Positions 1-5,541 of a stretch of DNA of 5,639 nt are shown piece after piece. How positions within the stretch are numbered: the stretch's first letter is position 1; each line of letters starts with the position of its first letter. Source of the DNA: JBIQKZ01 sp044464765 (GTDB lineage Bacteria > Pseudomonadota > Gammaproteobacteria > Burkholderiales > Burkholderiaceae_B); contig JBIQKZ010000036.1 in assembly GCA_044464765.1 (NCBI GenBank), positions 1-5,639 on the forward strand, written 5' to 3'. Both the position numbers and the translations under genes were made by a program. The notes below the pieces were generated by a model. It saw nothing but the letters and a program-made list of their open reading frames with translations. It had not been told where the DNA came from and ran no database searches.

Positions 1-244
1 CCTTGCGCTCGTTACGGCGGCTACCCATGAAACGGCCAAAGCGCTTTTGCTTGCCTTTTTGATTCAAGACTTGCACGGACTCGACTTCAACCTTGAACAG
101 GAGTTCGACCGCAGCCTTGATCTCGGGCTTGGTAGCGTTGGCCACCACACGGAAAGCGACTTGCTGATTTTTTTCGGCGACGAACGTGGCTTTTTCAGTC
201 ACGATCGGAGCCAGAATGACTTGCAGTAAACGTTCGGCGTTCAT
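1..244 (-). CDS. rplW: 50S ribosomal protein L23, N-terminal 81 residues (3' end beyond window)
   Basis: This is a large-subunit protein that binds 23S rRNA next to the polypeptide exit and forms the docking site for trigger factor and SRP. Reading down from the ATG at 242-244, the protein begins MNAERLLQVILAPIVTEKAT and continues through AFRVVANATKPEIKAAVELL (residues 30-49) to KGKQKRFGRFMGSRRNERK. This is the classic L23 layout: the 'ILAPIVTEK' start, a KPEIK..VE helix, and a basic KRxGR..GRR loop. About 81 of an expected ~98 codons are present; the gene runs off the left edge. Its ATG overlaps the rplD stop codon (ATGA, 241-244), which implies translational coupling to L4 in the S10 operon order rplC-rplD-rplW. 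No anomalies are visible. The family call is very secure. Confidence 0.97.
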   Translation of the reverse strand, partial: MNAERLLQVILAPIVTEKATFVAEKNQQVAFRVVANATKPEIKAAVELLFKVEVESVQVLNQKGKQKRFGRFMGSRRNERK

Positions 245-861
245 CCCAACATCTCCTCGAGTTGAGCGATAGCCGGCTTGGTGATCAGCACTTTCTTGTA
301 GTGGATCAGCGACAGCGGATCGGCATAACGCGGTTCGACTACGGCAACATGAGGCAGGTTGCGGGTAGCGAGGTAAACGTTTTCGTCAAGCACGTCGGTA
401 ATGATAAGCACCGACTCCAGGCCCATTCCCTTCAGCTTGGCCGCGGCCTGCTTGGTCTTGGGCGAATCGAGCTCGAACGTGTCGACAACGGCGATTCGAT
501 CTTCACGAGCCAACTGGGAAAGTATGGCGCGAATACCGGCGCGATACATTTTCTTGTTGACTTTCTGGCTGAAGTTTTCGTCGGGCGAGTTCGGGAACGC
601 GCGGCCGCCTCCACGCCAGATGGGCGAGGACGTCATACCAGCACGAGCGCGGCCGGTGCCTTTCTGGCGCCATGGCTTCTTGGTGCTGTGCTTGACTTCG
701 GCGCGGTCCTTCTGGGCGCGGTTGCCGCTACGGGCGTTGGCCTGGAAAGCCACGACGATCTGGTGAACCAGGGCTTCGTTGAAGTCGCGGCCGAACACAG
801 TGTCGGGAGCGGCAAACGTCGAAGACGACTGACCTTGATCATTCAGGAGCTTGAGTTCCAT
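241..861 (-). CDS. rplD: 50S ribosomal protein L4
   Basis: L4 is an early-assembling 23S rRNA-binding protein whose extended loop lines the peptide exit tunnel. In gamma-proteobacteria such as E. coli it also represses the S10 operon through the rpsJ leader. The 206-residue product has the usual length. It shows the basic tunnel loop at about residues 55-90, including HSTKKPWRQKGTGRARAG (58-75) and SPIWRGGGRAFPN (79-91). A globular C-terminal half follows (MYRAGIRAILSQLA 105-118; LITKPAIAQLEEMLG 192-206). The ATG at 859-861 is preceded by AGGAG with 7-base spacing. That site lies over the 3' end of rplC, only 2 bases separate the genes, and the TGA stop overlaps the rplW ATG. Expression should therefore be tightly coupled within rplC-rplD-rplW. 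Because rpsJ is separated from this block here, any L4 autoregulation acting through an rpsJ leader would not automatically reach L4 itself. Confidence 0.98.
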   Translation of the reverse strand: MELKLLNDQGQSSSTFAAPDTVFGRDFNEALVHQIVVAFQANARSGNRAQKDRAEVKHSTKKPWRQKGTGRARAGMTSSPIWRGGGRAFPNSPDENFSQKVNKKMYRAGIRAILSQLAREDRIAVVDTFELDSPKTKQAAAKLKGMGLESVLIITDVLDENVYLATRNLPHVAVVEPRYADPLSLIHYKKVLITKPAIAQLEEMLG

Positions 862-863
862 GA

Positions 864-1553
864 TTAGGCTCCTTTCTTGGCAGACATCTTGATGGCGGGG
901 CGCACGATGACGTTGGCATTCTTGTGGCCGGGCACGGCGCCCTTGACCAGCAGCAAGCCACGCTCGGCGTCGACGCGAACGATGTCGAGATTTTGAACGG
1001 TGCGGGTAACGTCGCCCAGATGGCCAGCCATTTTCTTGCCGGGGAACACGCGACCGGGATCCTGGGCCATGCCGATGGAGCCTGGCACGCGGTGCGAGAT
1101 CGAGTTACCGTGCGAATTGCGCTGACCGGCGAAATGGTGCCGCTTGATGGTGCCGGCAAAGCCCTTACCGATGGTGGTGCCGGTAACGTCCACTTTCTGG
1201 CCAGCTTCGAAAACGCTTTCCACGGCCAAAACCGAGCCAGCCGTAAATTCGGCTGCCTTGGAAGGATCGAGGCGGAATTCTTTAAGATTGCTGCCGGCTT
1301 CAGCGCCGGCTTTGGCGTAGTGCCCTGCCAGGGGTTTGGTCACGCGGGTTGCGCGACGGCTGCCATAGGCTACTTGTACAGCCGCATATCCGTCGGTTTC
1401 GGGCGACTTGACCTGGGTAACACGGTTGTTCGACACGTCCAGTACTGTAACCGGGATGGACTCGCCTTCCTCGGTAAAGATACGGGTCATGCCAACCTTA
1501 CGCCCAAGAAGCCCAAGCCGATGGGCGGCAGGCGTTGGTGTCGGGTTCGACAT
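864..1553 (-). CDS. rplC: 50S ribosomal protein L3
   Basis: L3 is one of the two assembly-initiating proteins of the 50S subunit and reaches toward the peptidyl-transferase centre. I place the start at the ATG at 1551-1553, giving 229 residues beginning MSNPTPTPAAHRLGLLGRKV. This start has a GGAG (1559-1562) with suitable spacing, and the N-terminus matches the betaproteobacterial style. An in-frame ATG at 1563-1565 (MEKT...) lies beyond that ribosome site and would add only four residues. The L3 signature runs over residues 131-182: GFAGTIKRHHF, then SHGNSISHRVPGSIG (147-161), then QDPGRVFPGKKMAGHLG (164-180). Gln164 aligns, by my count from the conserved C-terminus, with the E. coli glutamine methylated by PrmB. 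The TAA stop is 2 bases from rplD. Upstream there is no rpsJ but a divergent guaD, so L3 heads its own unit here, served by a promoter near 1624-1653. Confidence 0.98.
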   Translation of the reverse strand: MSNPTPTPAAHRLGLLGRKVGMTRIFTEEGESIPVTVLDVSNNRVTQVKSPETDGYAAVQVAYGSRRATRVTKPLAGHYAKAGAEAGSNLKEFRLDPSKAAEFTAGSVLAVESVFEAGQKVDVTGTTIGKGFAGTIKRHHFAGQRNSHGNSISHRVPGSIGMAQDPGRVFPGKKMAGHLGDVTRTVQNLDIVRVDAERGLLLVKGAVPGHKNANVIVRPAIKMSAKKGA

Positions 1554-1566
1554 CGTTTTCTCCATT

Positions 1567-1614
1567 CCCGACTTCGATTGGTCGGGGCTAATTAAAAACC
1601 AAAAGTTTTTGGTT
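1567..1614 (-). promoter_or_regulatory. Structured rplC leader: AT-rich palindrome plus a GC stem-loop just before the Shine-Dalgarno
   Basis: Two inverted repeats lie in the likely rplC 5' leader. The first is AACCAAAA-AC-TTTTGGTT (1597-1614), a perfect 8-base palindrome with a 2-base centre. On the minus strand it is followed by TTT and then AATTAG, so it resembles a weak, AT-only terminator. The second is CCCGAC-CAATCGAA-GTCGGG (1567-1586), a 6-bp stem with an 8-base loop that ends about 5 bases before the GGAG of rplC. The repeats themselves are direct observations. Roles in attenuation, in controlling ribosome access, or as a target for L4 are inference only. No similarity to the E. coli S10 leader was recognised. 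Confidence 0.5.
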
Positions 1615-1623
1615 AAGCGTAGC

Positions 1624-1653
1624 ACTTTAACATGTTTCGCTCTTCTCTGGCAA
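1624..1653 (-). promoter_or_regulatory. Probable sigma-70 promoter for rplC-rplD-rplW
   Basis: On the minus strand, TTGCCA (1648-1653, five of six matches to the -35 consensus) is followed after 18 bases by TAAAGT (1624-1629, four of six). The -10 is preceded by TG one base away (TGt), giving an extended -10. Transcription would start near 1617, leaving a leader of about 64 bases that carries both stem-loops before the rplC ATG. The position fits the need for a promoter once rpsJ and its upstream promoters are 3.6 kb away behind a terminator. The assignment is by eye only, and no upstream activator site was identified. Confidence 0.45.
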
Positions 1654-1737
1654 GCAGGGCATTACCGGCCTGCCATTTATTCACGGTCCGAGGCACGTTC
1701 GCAACAGTTTCACGGCGTCAATTCGTACCCCCCGGGC

Positions 1738-1761
1738 CGCCGATGTAGGCTACTATCGGCG
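1738..1761. promoter_or_regulatory. Near-perfect palindrome upstream of guaD (candidate operator or leader hairpin)
   Basis: CGCCGATGTAG (1738-1748) is followed by a single G and then CTAC-T-ATCGGCG (1750-1761). The two halves are reverse complements over 11 positions, interrupted by one extra T. The site lies 35 bases before the guaD TTG codon and 25 bases before its ribosome binding site. Neither strand shows a T-run after the repeat, so it is not an ordinary terminator. A dimeric regulator site or a hairpin in the guaD leader both fit; I cannot tell which, and I do not recognise the half-site as belonging to a named regulator. Confidence 0.45.
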
Positions 1762-1796
1762 AAAACTTTCCTGTTTCGTTACCGTCGGAGACTCGT

Positions 1797-3194
1797 TTGG
1801 CCAGCATCTCTTCCGTTTCCGCCCTGCGCGGCGCCCTTGTCAGCTTCAAAGACGATCCGTTCGCTGTGGGTGATCAGCAAGCCATGTATTACGAATCAGA
1901 CGGCCTGGTCATTATGCAAGACGGCAAAATCACCGCCGTGGGCGATTATGCGTCCCTGAAGCACATGTTGCAGGGCGTCCAGCCCACACATTACCGCGAC
2001 GCCCTGATCTTGCCCGGATTTATCGATACGCACGTTCACTACCCTCAAACCCAGATCATCGGGGCATACGGCGCGCAACTGATCGAATGGCTGAACAAAT
2101 ACACCTTCGTCGCAGAGCAGCAGTTCGCAGACGAAGATCACGCCCGTGCTGTCGCCGATGTCTTTCTCCAGGAAAGCCTGCGTTGCGGCACCACCACCGC
2201 CTCGGTCTACTGTACAGTGCATCCTGCGTCAGCCGACGCGTTCTTCAGCGCCGCCGCCGGACGCCGCATGCGCATGATCGCCGGCAAGGTCCTGATGGAC
2301 CGGAACGCGCCCGCCGCGCTGACCGACACCGCACAATCGGGCTATGACGATTCCTTGGCCCTGATCAACAAATGGCATGGGCAGGGCCGGCTTTCCTATG
2401 CAATAACCCCGCGCTTTGCGCCGACCAGCACGCCCGAGCAACTGGAAGCGGCGGGCGCGCTTTGGCAACGCCATCCCGACACCTATCTGCAAACGCATAT
2501 TTCGGAGAATCCATCCGAGGTTGAATGGGTGCGGCAATTGTATCCGCAGTGCGCAGGCTACCTGGACGTCTATTCGAACTATGGTCTGGTGGGGCCTCGC
2601 GCCGTCTTCGGCCATGCCGTGCACCTGACCGAGGACGAGTGGTTGCACTTGGGCGAGTCTGGCTCGGCCGTTGCCCATTGTCCGACCTCGAATGCTTTCC
2701 TGGGCAGCGGGCTATTTGATTTTGCCCGCGCGCTCCAGCCCGAAGCTCCTGCGCCGGCCGTGCGCACCGGCCTGGCTACTGATGTCGGCGGCGGCACCTC
2801 ATTATCCATGCTTAGAACCATGGGCGAGGCTTATAAAATCGGGCAGTTTGGCCGCTATTCCCTATCGGCGCCCAAGGCGTTCTACCTTGCTACCCGCGGC
2901 GCCGCACACGCCTTGTATCTGGATGACAAGATCGGCTCCATCGCACCCGGCATGGAGGCCGACCTGCTGGTGCTCGACCTGAAGTCCACCCCCTTAATTG
3001 ATTTCCGCATGAAGCATTGCAACGACCTTGATGAGGCCCTGTTCGTGCAGATGACCCTGGGAGACGACCGCGCCACACGGGCCGTGTACGTCGACGGACA
3101 ACTAGCTTATTCCAGCAGCACAGGCCTGGCTTCGCCTCTACCTTCAAGTGCAGTAGACCCGCTCCAAACCCACCAGACCCAGGAGACATCATGA
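1797..3194 (+). CDS. guaD: Guanine deaminase (amidohydrolase superfamily)
   Basis: This cytoplasmic zinc enzyme hydrolyses guanine to xanthine and ammonia, committing guanine to catabolism or nitrogen salvage. The 465-residue product carries the full amidohydrolase metal set: H79 and H81 in PGFIDTHVHYPQTQ, H234 in THISE with the catalytic Glu237, H273 in FGHAVHL, and D329 in ATDVGGGTS. GuaD-specific features are PQTQIIGAYGAQLIEWLNKYTF (residues 83-104), the Arg206 region AITPRFAPT (203-211), and HCPTSN (294-299). The start is TTG at 1797-1799, supported by GGAG (1787-1790) six bases upstream. The first in-frame ATG (residue 30, 1884-1886) would remove part of the N-terminal beta domain. The last ~25 residues are a Ser/Pro/Thr/Gln-rich tail beyond the usual end. 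The TGA stop overlaps the ATG of the next gene (ATGA), so the two are probably co-translated. It is divergent from rplC. Confidence 0.93.
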   Translation: MASISSVSALRGALVSFKDDPFAVGDQQAMYYESDGLVIMQDGKITAVGDYASLKHMLQGVQPTHYRDALILPGFIDTHVHYPQTQIIGAYGAQLIEWLNKYTFVAEQQFADEDHARAVADVFLQESLRCGTTTASVYCTVHPASADAFFSAAAGRRMRMIAGKVLMDRNAPAALTDTAQSGYDDSLALINKWHGQGRLSYAITPRFAPTSTPEQLEAAGALWQRHPDTYLQTHISENPSEVEWVRQLYPQCAGYLDVYSNYGLVGPRAVFGHAVHLTEDEWLHLGESGSAVAHCPTSNAFLGSGLFDFARALQPEAPAPAVRTGLATDVGGGTSLSMLRTMGEAYKIGQFGRYSLSAPKAFYLATRGAAHALYLDDKIGSIAPGMEADLLVLDLKSTPLIDFRMKHCNDLDEALFVQMTLGDDRATRAVYVDGQLAYSSSTGLASPLPSSAVDPLQTHQTQETS

Positions 3195-4162
3195 AGAAAG
3201 CGATACTTGCCGCAGCCGCGTTCGCACTATGCGCCGCCGCCCTCGCCCCTGCGCATGCCGAAAATTTCCCCGACAAATCGATTCGCTGGATCGTACCCTA
3301 TCCCGCCGGCGGAGGGTCCGACTTCCTGGCCCGCACCATTAGCGAAGGCCTGAGCCAGGTCGTGAAACAACCCATCGTCGTCGACAACAAGCCCGGCGGA
3401 AATACTGCAATTGCAGCGGTGGACACGGCACGCTCTTCGCCGGATGGCTACACGGTATTGTCCGCCGACAACGGCACCCTGACCTTCAATCCCGTGCTCT
3501 ACAGCAAGCTGTCTTACGATCCCGCCATGCAACTGGCGCCGGTGACGCTCATGGGTCGCTTTCCCATGATTCTTGTCGTGGGAGAAGGCACCAAGGCCCG
3601 CACCTTCAAGGACTTCATTGCCGAAGTCAAGGCCAAGCCTGGCGCCACCAACTACGCCTCGGCCGGCGCCGGCAGCCCCCATCATCTGGCCATGGAAATG
3701 CTCAGTCAGCGCGCGGGGCTGGATATGGTTCACGTTCCCTATCGCGGCGCCGCCCCCGCGTTGGTCGACGTGGCCGGTGGCCAGGTCTCGGCCATGATGA
3801 CCGATCTGGCTGCAGGCAATGCCTTGATTCAGTCGGGCAAGTTGATCCCCATTGCCGTGGCAAATGCAACACGCCTGCCGCAGTTCCCTAATATCCCAAC
3901 CTTGGCCGAAGAGGGGATTCAAGGAGCCGAAGCCGCCGCATTGGTGGGCATGGTGGTTGCCGCCGGCACGCCCAAAGACCGTATCGACACCCTTCAGAAA
4001 AGCGTTGCCGAAGCGATTGCCATGCCGTCCGTACACGACAAGCTGGTTAATTTTGGGGTCGAGCCGGTAGGCAGCACCGCCCAGGAATACGCCCAACTGA
4101 TCGAAGACGAAAATGTCCGTTGGCGCCAGCTGATCAAAGACCAGGGCATCAAGCTGGACTGA
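3191..4162 (+). CDS. Tripartite tricarboxylate transporter substrate-binding protein (Bug/TctC family)
   Basis: This is a periplasmic solute-binding protein of the Bug family, which captures small, often carboxylated, ligands for TctA/TctB-type uptake or for signalling. The 323-residue product opens with a Sec signal peptide (KK, then an Ala/Leu-rich core) and a good cleavage site, AHA|ENFP, after residue 23. Family motifs follow in order: IVPYPAGGGSDFLAR (34-48), VVDNKPGG (63-70), SPDGYTVL (83-90), PHHLAMEML (163-171), VPYRGAAPALVDVAGGQVS (182-200) and NIPTLAEEG (234-242). The length is typical. Its ATG sits in the guaD stop (ATGA) with AGGAG five bases upstream, so it is coupled to guaD. 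No TctA or TctB membrane partner is present, making it one of the orphan Bug proteins common in Bordetella relatives. The ligand cannot be read from sequence; a purine-derived compound is suggested by context only. Confidence 0.93.
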   Translation: MKKAILAAAAFALCAAALAPAHAENFPDKSIRWIVPYPAGGGSDFLARTISEGLSQVVKQPIVVDNKPGGNTAIAAVDTARSSPDGYTVLSADNGTLTFNPVLYSKLSYDPAMQLAPVTLMGRFPMILVVGEGTKARTFKDFIAEVKAKPGATNYASAGAGSPHHLAMEMLSQRAGLDMVHVPYRGAAPALVDVAGGQVSAMMTDLAAGNALIQSGKLIPIAVANATRLPQFPNIPTLAEEGIQGAEAAALVGMVVAAGTPKDRIDTLQKSVAEAIAMPSVHDKLVNFGVEPVGSTAQEYAQLIEDENVRWRQLIKDQGIKLD

Positions 4163-4233
4163 GCCTGGCCAGTCGATAACCGACAGGCTTGGCGCCCAGT
4201 TGTCTCGTGTGCGGGGCACTTGCCCCGAAACAC
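4162..4233 (+). terminator. Hairpin cluster after the guaD-Bug pair (possible terminator without a U-tract)
   Basis: Two inverted repeats follow the stop codon. One is AGCCTG (4162-4167) with CAGGCT (4184-4189), containing a smaller GTCG/CGAC pair. The other is CGGGGCA-CT-TGCCCCG (4212-4227), flanked by GTGT (4207-4210) and ACAC (4230-4233), which can extend the stem past an internal loop. No run of T follows either one. They are best read as 3'-end hairpins that protect the message or mark Rho-assisted termination before the convergent permease gene. The function is inferred. Confidence 0.4.
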
Positions 4234-4240
4234 GCCCACC

Positions 4241-4279
4241 CGGGCTGGCGCACCGGCCTAGAACACCAGCGCCAGCCCG
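4241..4279. repeat. 10-bp perfect inverted repeat spanning the 3' end of the permease gene
   Basis: CGGGCTGGCG (4241-4250) and CGCCAGCCCG (4270-4279) are exact reverse complements separated by 19 bases. The repeat straddles the TAG stop (4258-4260) of the minus-strand permease gene, with the right arm inside its last codons. It would form a strong hairpin in transcripts from either direction, but no T-tract follows on either strand. A shared 3'-end structure for two convergent genes is the likeliest explanation. Confidence 0.5.
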
Positions 4280-5037
4280 TCCCAGCTAAGTTTCAAACCC
4301 GTGCAAAACAGGAATAAGTACATCAGCCGGCTGAACAGTTGAGCATTGACGCGATCGTGCATCCAGACGCCCAACTTCACCCCCAGCACCGCCACCGGCG
4401 CCAGCACCAAAGACGTGCCCAGGTTCTCGCCATTCAACTGCCCCAGCAAGGCATAGGGAATCAGCTTTGCATAGTTCACAACGGCAAAATAGATGGTGAC
4501 CGTACCGACGAAAACACTTTTGTCCAGTTTCTTGGGTAAAAGGTAGATCATCAGCGGCGGCCCACCCGCGTGCGCCACGAAGCTTGTGTATCCCGACACG
4601 CCCGACCACAGCCAGGCCGCAAGACGGTCCGGCAAACGCACGCTACGCCCACGCCCCTGACCCAGGCGTCCGCCGAACCAGTAACGCAGAGCGAACGCCA
4701 CAGCCAGCACGCCAATCAATAACTTCAGGAACGCATCACTGACGAACTGGAAGGTGAAGGCGCCGACCAAGATGCCCACCATCGCACTGGGCAGCAGCCG
4801 CTTCATCAGGGCGTGATCCCAGCGGTGCAGCCATGCCCGCAAGCCTGTCAGGTCCATGACACATAATATGGGCAGCATGATGCCGGCCGCTTGCAAGGGC
4901 GACGTGGCCAGCGACAGCAGCGGTACGGCAATGACGCCCAACCCGCCGGCAAAGCCCCCTTTGCCGATACCCACCACCAAAATTGCGGGAATCGCGACCA
5001 AATAGAAGGCCAGATTATCAACCACCGAAAGCGTCAT
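4258..5037 (-). CDS. TauE/SafE-family (sulfite exporter-like) integral membrane permease
   Basis: This is an inner-membrane protein of the TauE/SafE (DUF81) family, whose members move sulfite, sulfonates or other small organic anions; the substrate here is unknown. The 259-residue product is almost wholly hydrophobic, with about eight membrane segments (roughly residues 9-25, 32-46, 50-63, 83-99, 103-120, 140-167, 174-198 and 205-224, then a C-terminal one at 235-252). It has both family half-motifs: GIGKGGFAGGLG (23-34) in the first repeat and HAGGPPLMIYLLP (156-168) in the second. The pattern of two related halves split by a basic loop (GRLGQGRGRSVR, 123-134) and the length are normal for the family. 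The ATG at 5035-5037 has AAGGA 8-9 bases upstream. It is on the same strand as rpsJ but lies beyond the rpsJ terminator, and it is convergent with guaD-Bug, so it is probably its own unit. Confidence 0.9.
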   Translation of the reverse strand: MTLSVVDNLAFYLVAIPAILVVGIGKGGFAGGLGVIAVPLLSLATSPLQAAGIMLPILCVMDLTGLRAWLHRWDHALMKRLLPSAMVGILVGAFTFQFVSDAFLKLLIGVLAVAFALRYWFGGRLGQGRGRSVRLPDRLAAWLWSGVSGYTSFVAHAGGPPLMIYLLPKKLDKSVFVGTVTIYFAVVNYAKLIPYALLGQLNGENLGTSLVLAPVAVLGVKLGVWMHDRVNAQLFSRLMYLFLFCTGLKLSWDGLALVF

Positions 5038-5085
5038 GGCCGGATTCCTTTATGCGTACATGCGATGCGCGCCGGCACCATTATG

Positions 5086-5119
5086 CAAAATGCACAAAGC
5101 CCTCGGTCAGAGGGCTTTG
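5086..5119 (-). terminator. Intrinsic terminator after rpsJ
   Basis: On the minus strand CAAAGCCCTC (5110-5119) pairs perfectly with GAGGGCTTTG (5095-5104) around a 5-base loop. It is followed by TGCATTTTG, giving an interrupted U-tract. The hairpin begins about 53 bases past the rpsJ stop. The A-rich 5' arm and T-rich 3' arm make it partly bidirectional in form, but the better T-tract is on the minus strand. It should end most tuf-rpsJ transcription before the permease gene, which is why rplC is thought to need its own promoter. Confidence 0.75.
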
Positions 5120-5171
5120 CTGATCGACGCCGATACAGGTCTGGCGGCGATCCATGAGCAGTGAGTTGTGC

Positions 5172-5483
5172 TTACTGCAATGCGATTTCCACATCGACAC
5201 CGGCCGGCAGATCGAGACGCATCAGGGCGTCGACAGTCTTGTCGGTGGGATCAACGATGTCCATCAGACGCTGATGAGTACGCATTTCCATTTGATCACG
5301 CGCCGTCTTGTTGACGTGCGGCGAACTAAGCAGATCGTAGCGGCGAATGCGGGTAGGCAGGGGCACGGGGCCGCGGACTACCGCACCGGTGCGCTTGGCG
5401 GTTTCAACGATCTCGGCTGCCGATTGATCGATCAGCTTGTAGTCGAACGCTTTCAAACGAATGCGGATTTTCTGGTTTTTCAT
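5172..5483 (-). CDS. rpsJ: 30S ribosomal protein S10 (NusE)
   Basis: S10 is a small-subunit head protein that also acts with NusB in transcription antitermination of rRNA operons. The 103-residue product has the family hallmark AVVRGPVPLPTRIRRY (34-49), the start MKNQKIRIRLKAFDYKLID, and the C-terminal block KTVDALMRLDLPAGVDVEIALQ (82-103). I use the ATG at 5481-5483, which gives the standard N-terminus and has GGA about 7 bases upstream; a TTG at 5493-5495 would add four unsupported residues. Residues 64-69 read QMEMRT where QFEIRT or QYEIRT is more common, a conservative hydrophobic change. The gene follows tuf by 58 bases. The expected neighbour rplC is absent; a terminator and then a permease gene follow instead, so rpsJ is the last gene of the tuf unit here. 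Confidence 0.98.
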   Translation of the reverse strand: MKNQKIRIRLKAFDYKLIDQSAAEIVETAKRTGAVVRGPVPLPTRIRRYDLLSSPHVNKTARDQMEMRTHQRLMDIVDPTDKTVDALMRLDLPAGVDVEIALQ

Positions 5484-5504
5484 GATGGTTTCCAAAGAAC
5501 GAAA

Positions 5505-5531
5505 TGGGCGGGAACCAGGGGTTCCCGCCTA
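5505..5531 (-). terminator. Strong hairpin between tuf and rpsJ (partial terminator or processing site)
   Basis: GGCGGGAACC (5507-5516) and GGTTCCCGCC (5520-5529) are exact reverse complements around a 3-base loop, and a G.T plus a T-A pair can extend the stem to 5505-5531. On the minus strand it is followed by ATTTCGTTCTTT, a broken T-rich stretch rather than a clean U-tract. It begins 11 bases past the tuf stop and ends 21 bases before the rpsJ ATG. This suggests a leaky terminator or a processing/stability hairpin that lowers rpsJ output relative to the very abundant EF-Tu. That role is inferred. Confidence 0.55.
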
Positions 5532-5541
5532 AGACAAGTAA

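Larger units (their letters stand above)
1554..1796. other. Divergent rplC/guaD intergenic region
   Basis: These 243 bases separate the rplC and guaD start codons. The rplC side (1590-1630) is markedly AT-rich and contains the leader palindrome and promoter. The guaD side is GC-rich and has a C-run (1728-1733) followed by the 1738-1761 palindrome. I found no -35/-10 pair for guaD that I would defend; TACTAT at 1751-1756 lies inside the palindrome but has no matching -35. No small gene with a ribosome site was seen here. Confidence 0.6.

Noticed and set aside
262..867. Plus-strand open frame of about 200 codons across rplD
   Set aside because: It is antisense to a highly conserved L4 gene, with no ribosome site or family resemblance; a codon-bias shadow.
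924..1595. Plus-strand open frame of 223 codons across rplC
   Set aside because: It is antisense to L3, with no domain or ribosome site.
1554..1625. Longer L3 N-terminus starting at 1565 or upstream near 1625
   Set aside because: The GGAG at 1559-1562 serves the ATG at 1553, the extra residues do not look like L3, and the farther extension would run through the leader stems.
1728..1756. TACTAT (1751-1756) as the guaD -10 box
   Set aside because: Only four of six positions match and the -35 position falls in a C-run; it is better explained as part of the palindrome.
1884..1886. ATG as the guaD start
   Set aside because: It would remove 29 residues of the N-terminal beta domain and lacks the good GGAG that precedes the TTG at 1797.
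1408..1959. Plus-strand open frame bridging rplC, the intergenic region and the start of guaD
   Set aside because: It overlaps two well-supported genes in other frames and its product resembles nothing recognisable.
3191..3260. Lipoprotein signal in the Bug protein (Cys14 in FALC)
   Set aside because: The residues before the cysteine do not fit a lipobox, whereas AHA|EN at residue 23 is a good signal peptidase I site.
3227..4219. Minus-strand open frame of 330 codons covering the whole Bug gene
   Set aside because: It is exactly antisense to a gene with a signal peptide and full family motifs. Its translation is Gly/His-rich, has no recognisable domain, and is typical of a shadow frame in GC-rich DNA.
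5484..5495. TTG start adding METI to S10
   Set aside because: The ATG at 5483 gives the standard 103-residue S10 start and has suitable spacing from a GGA.
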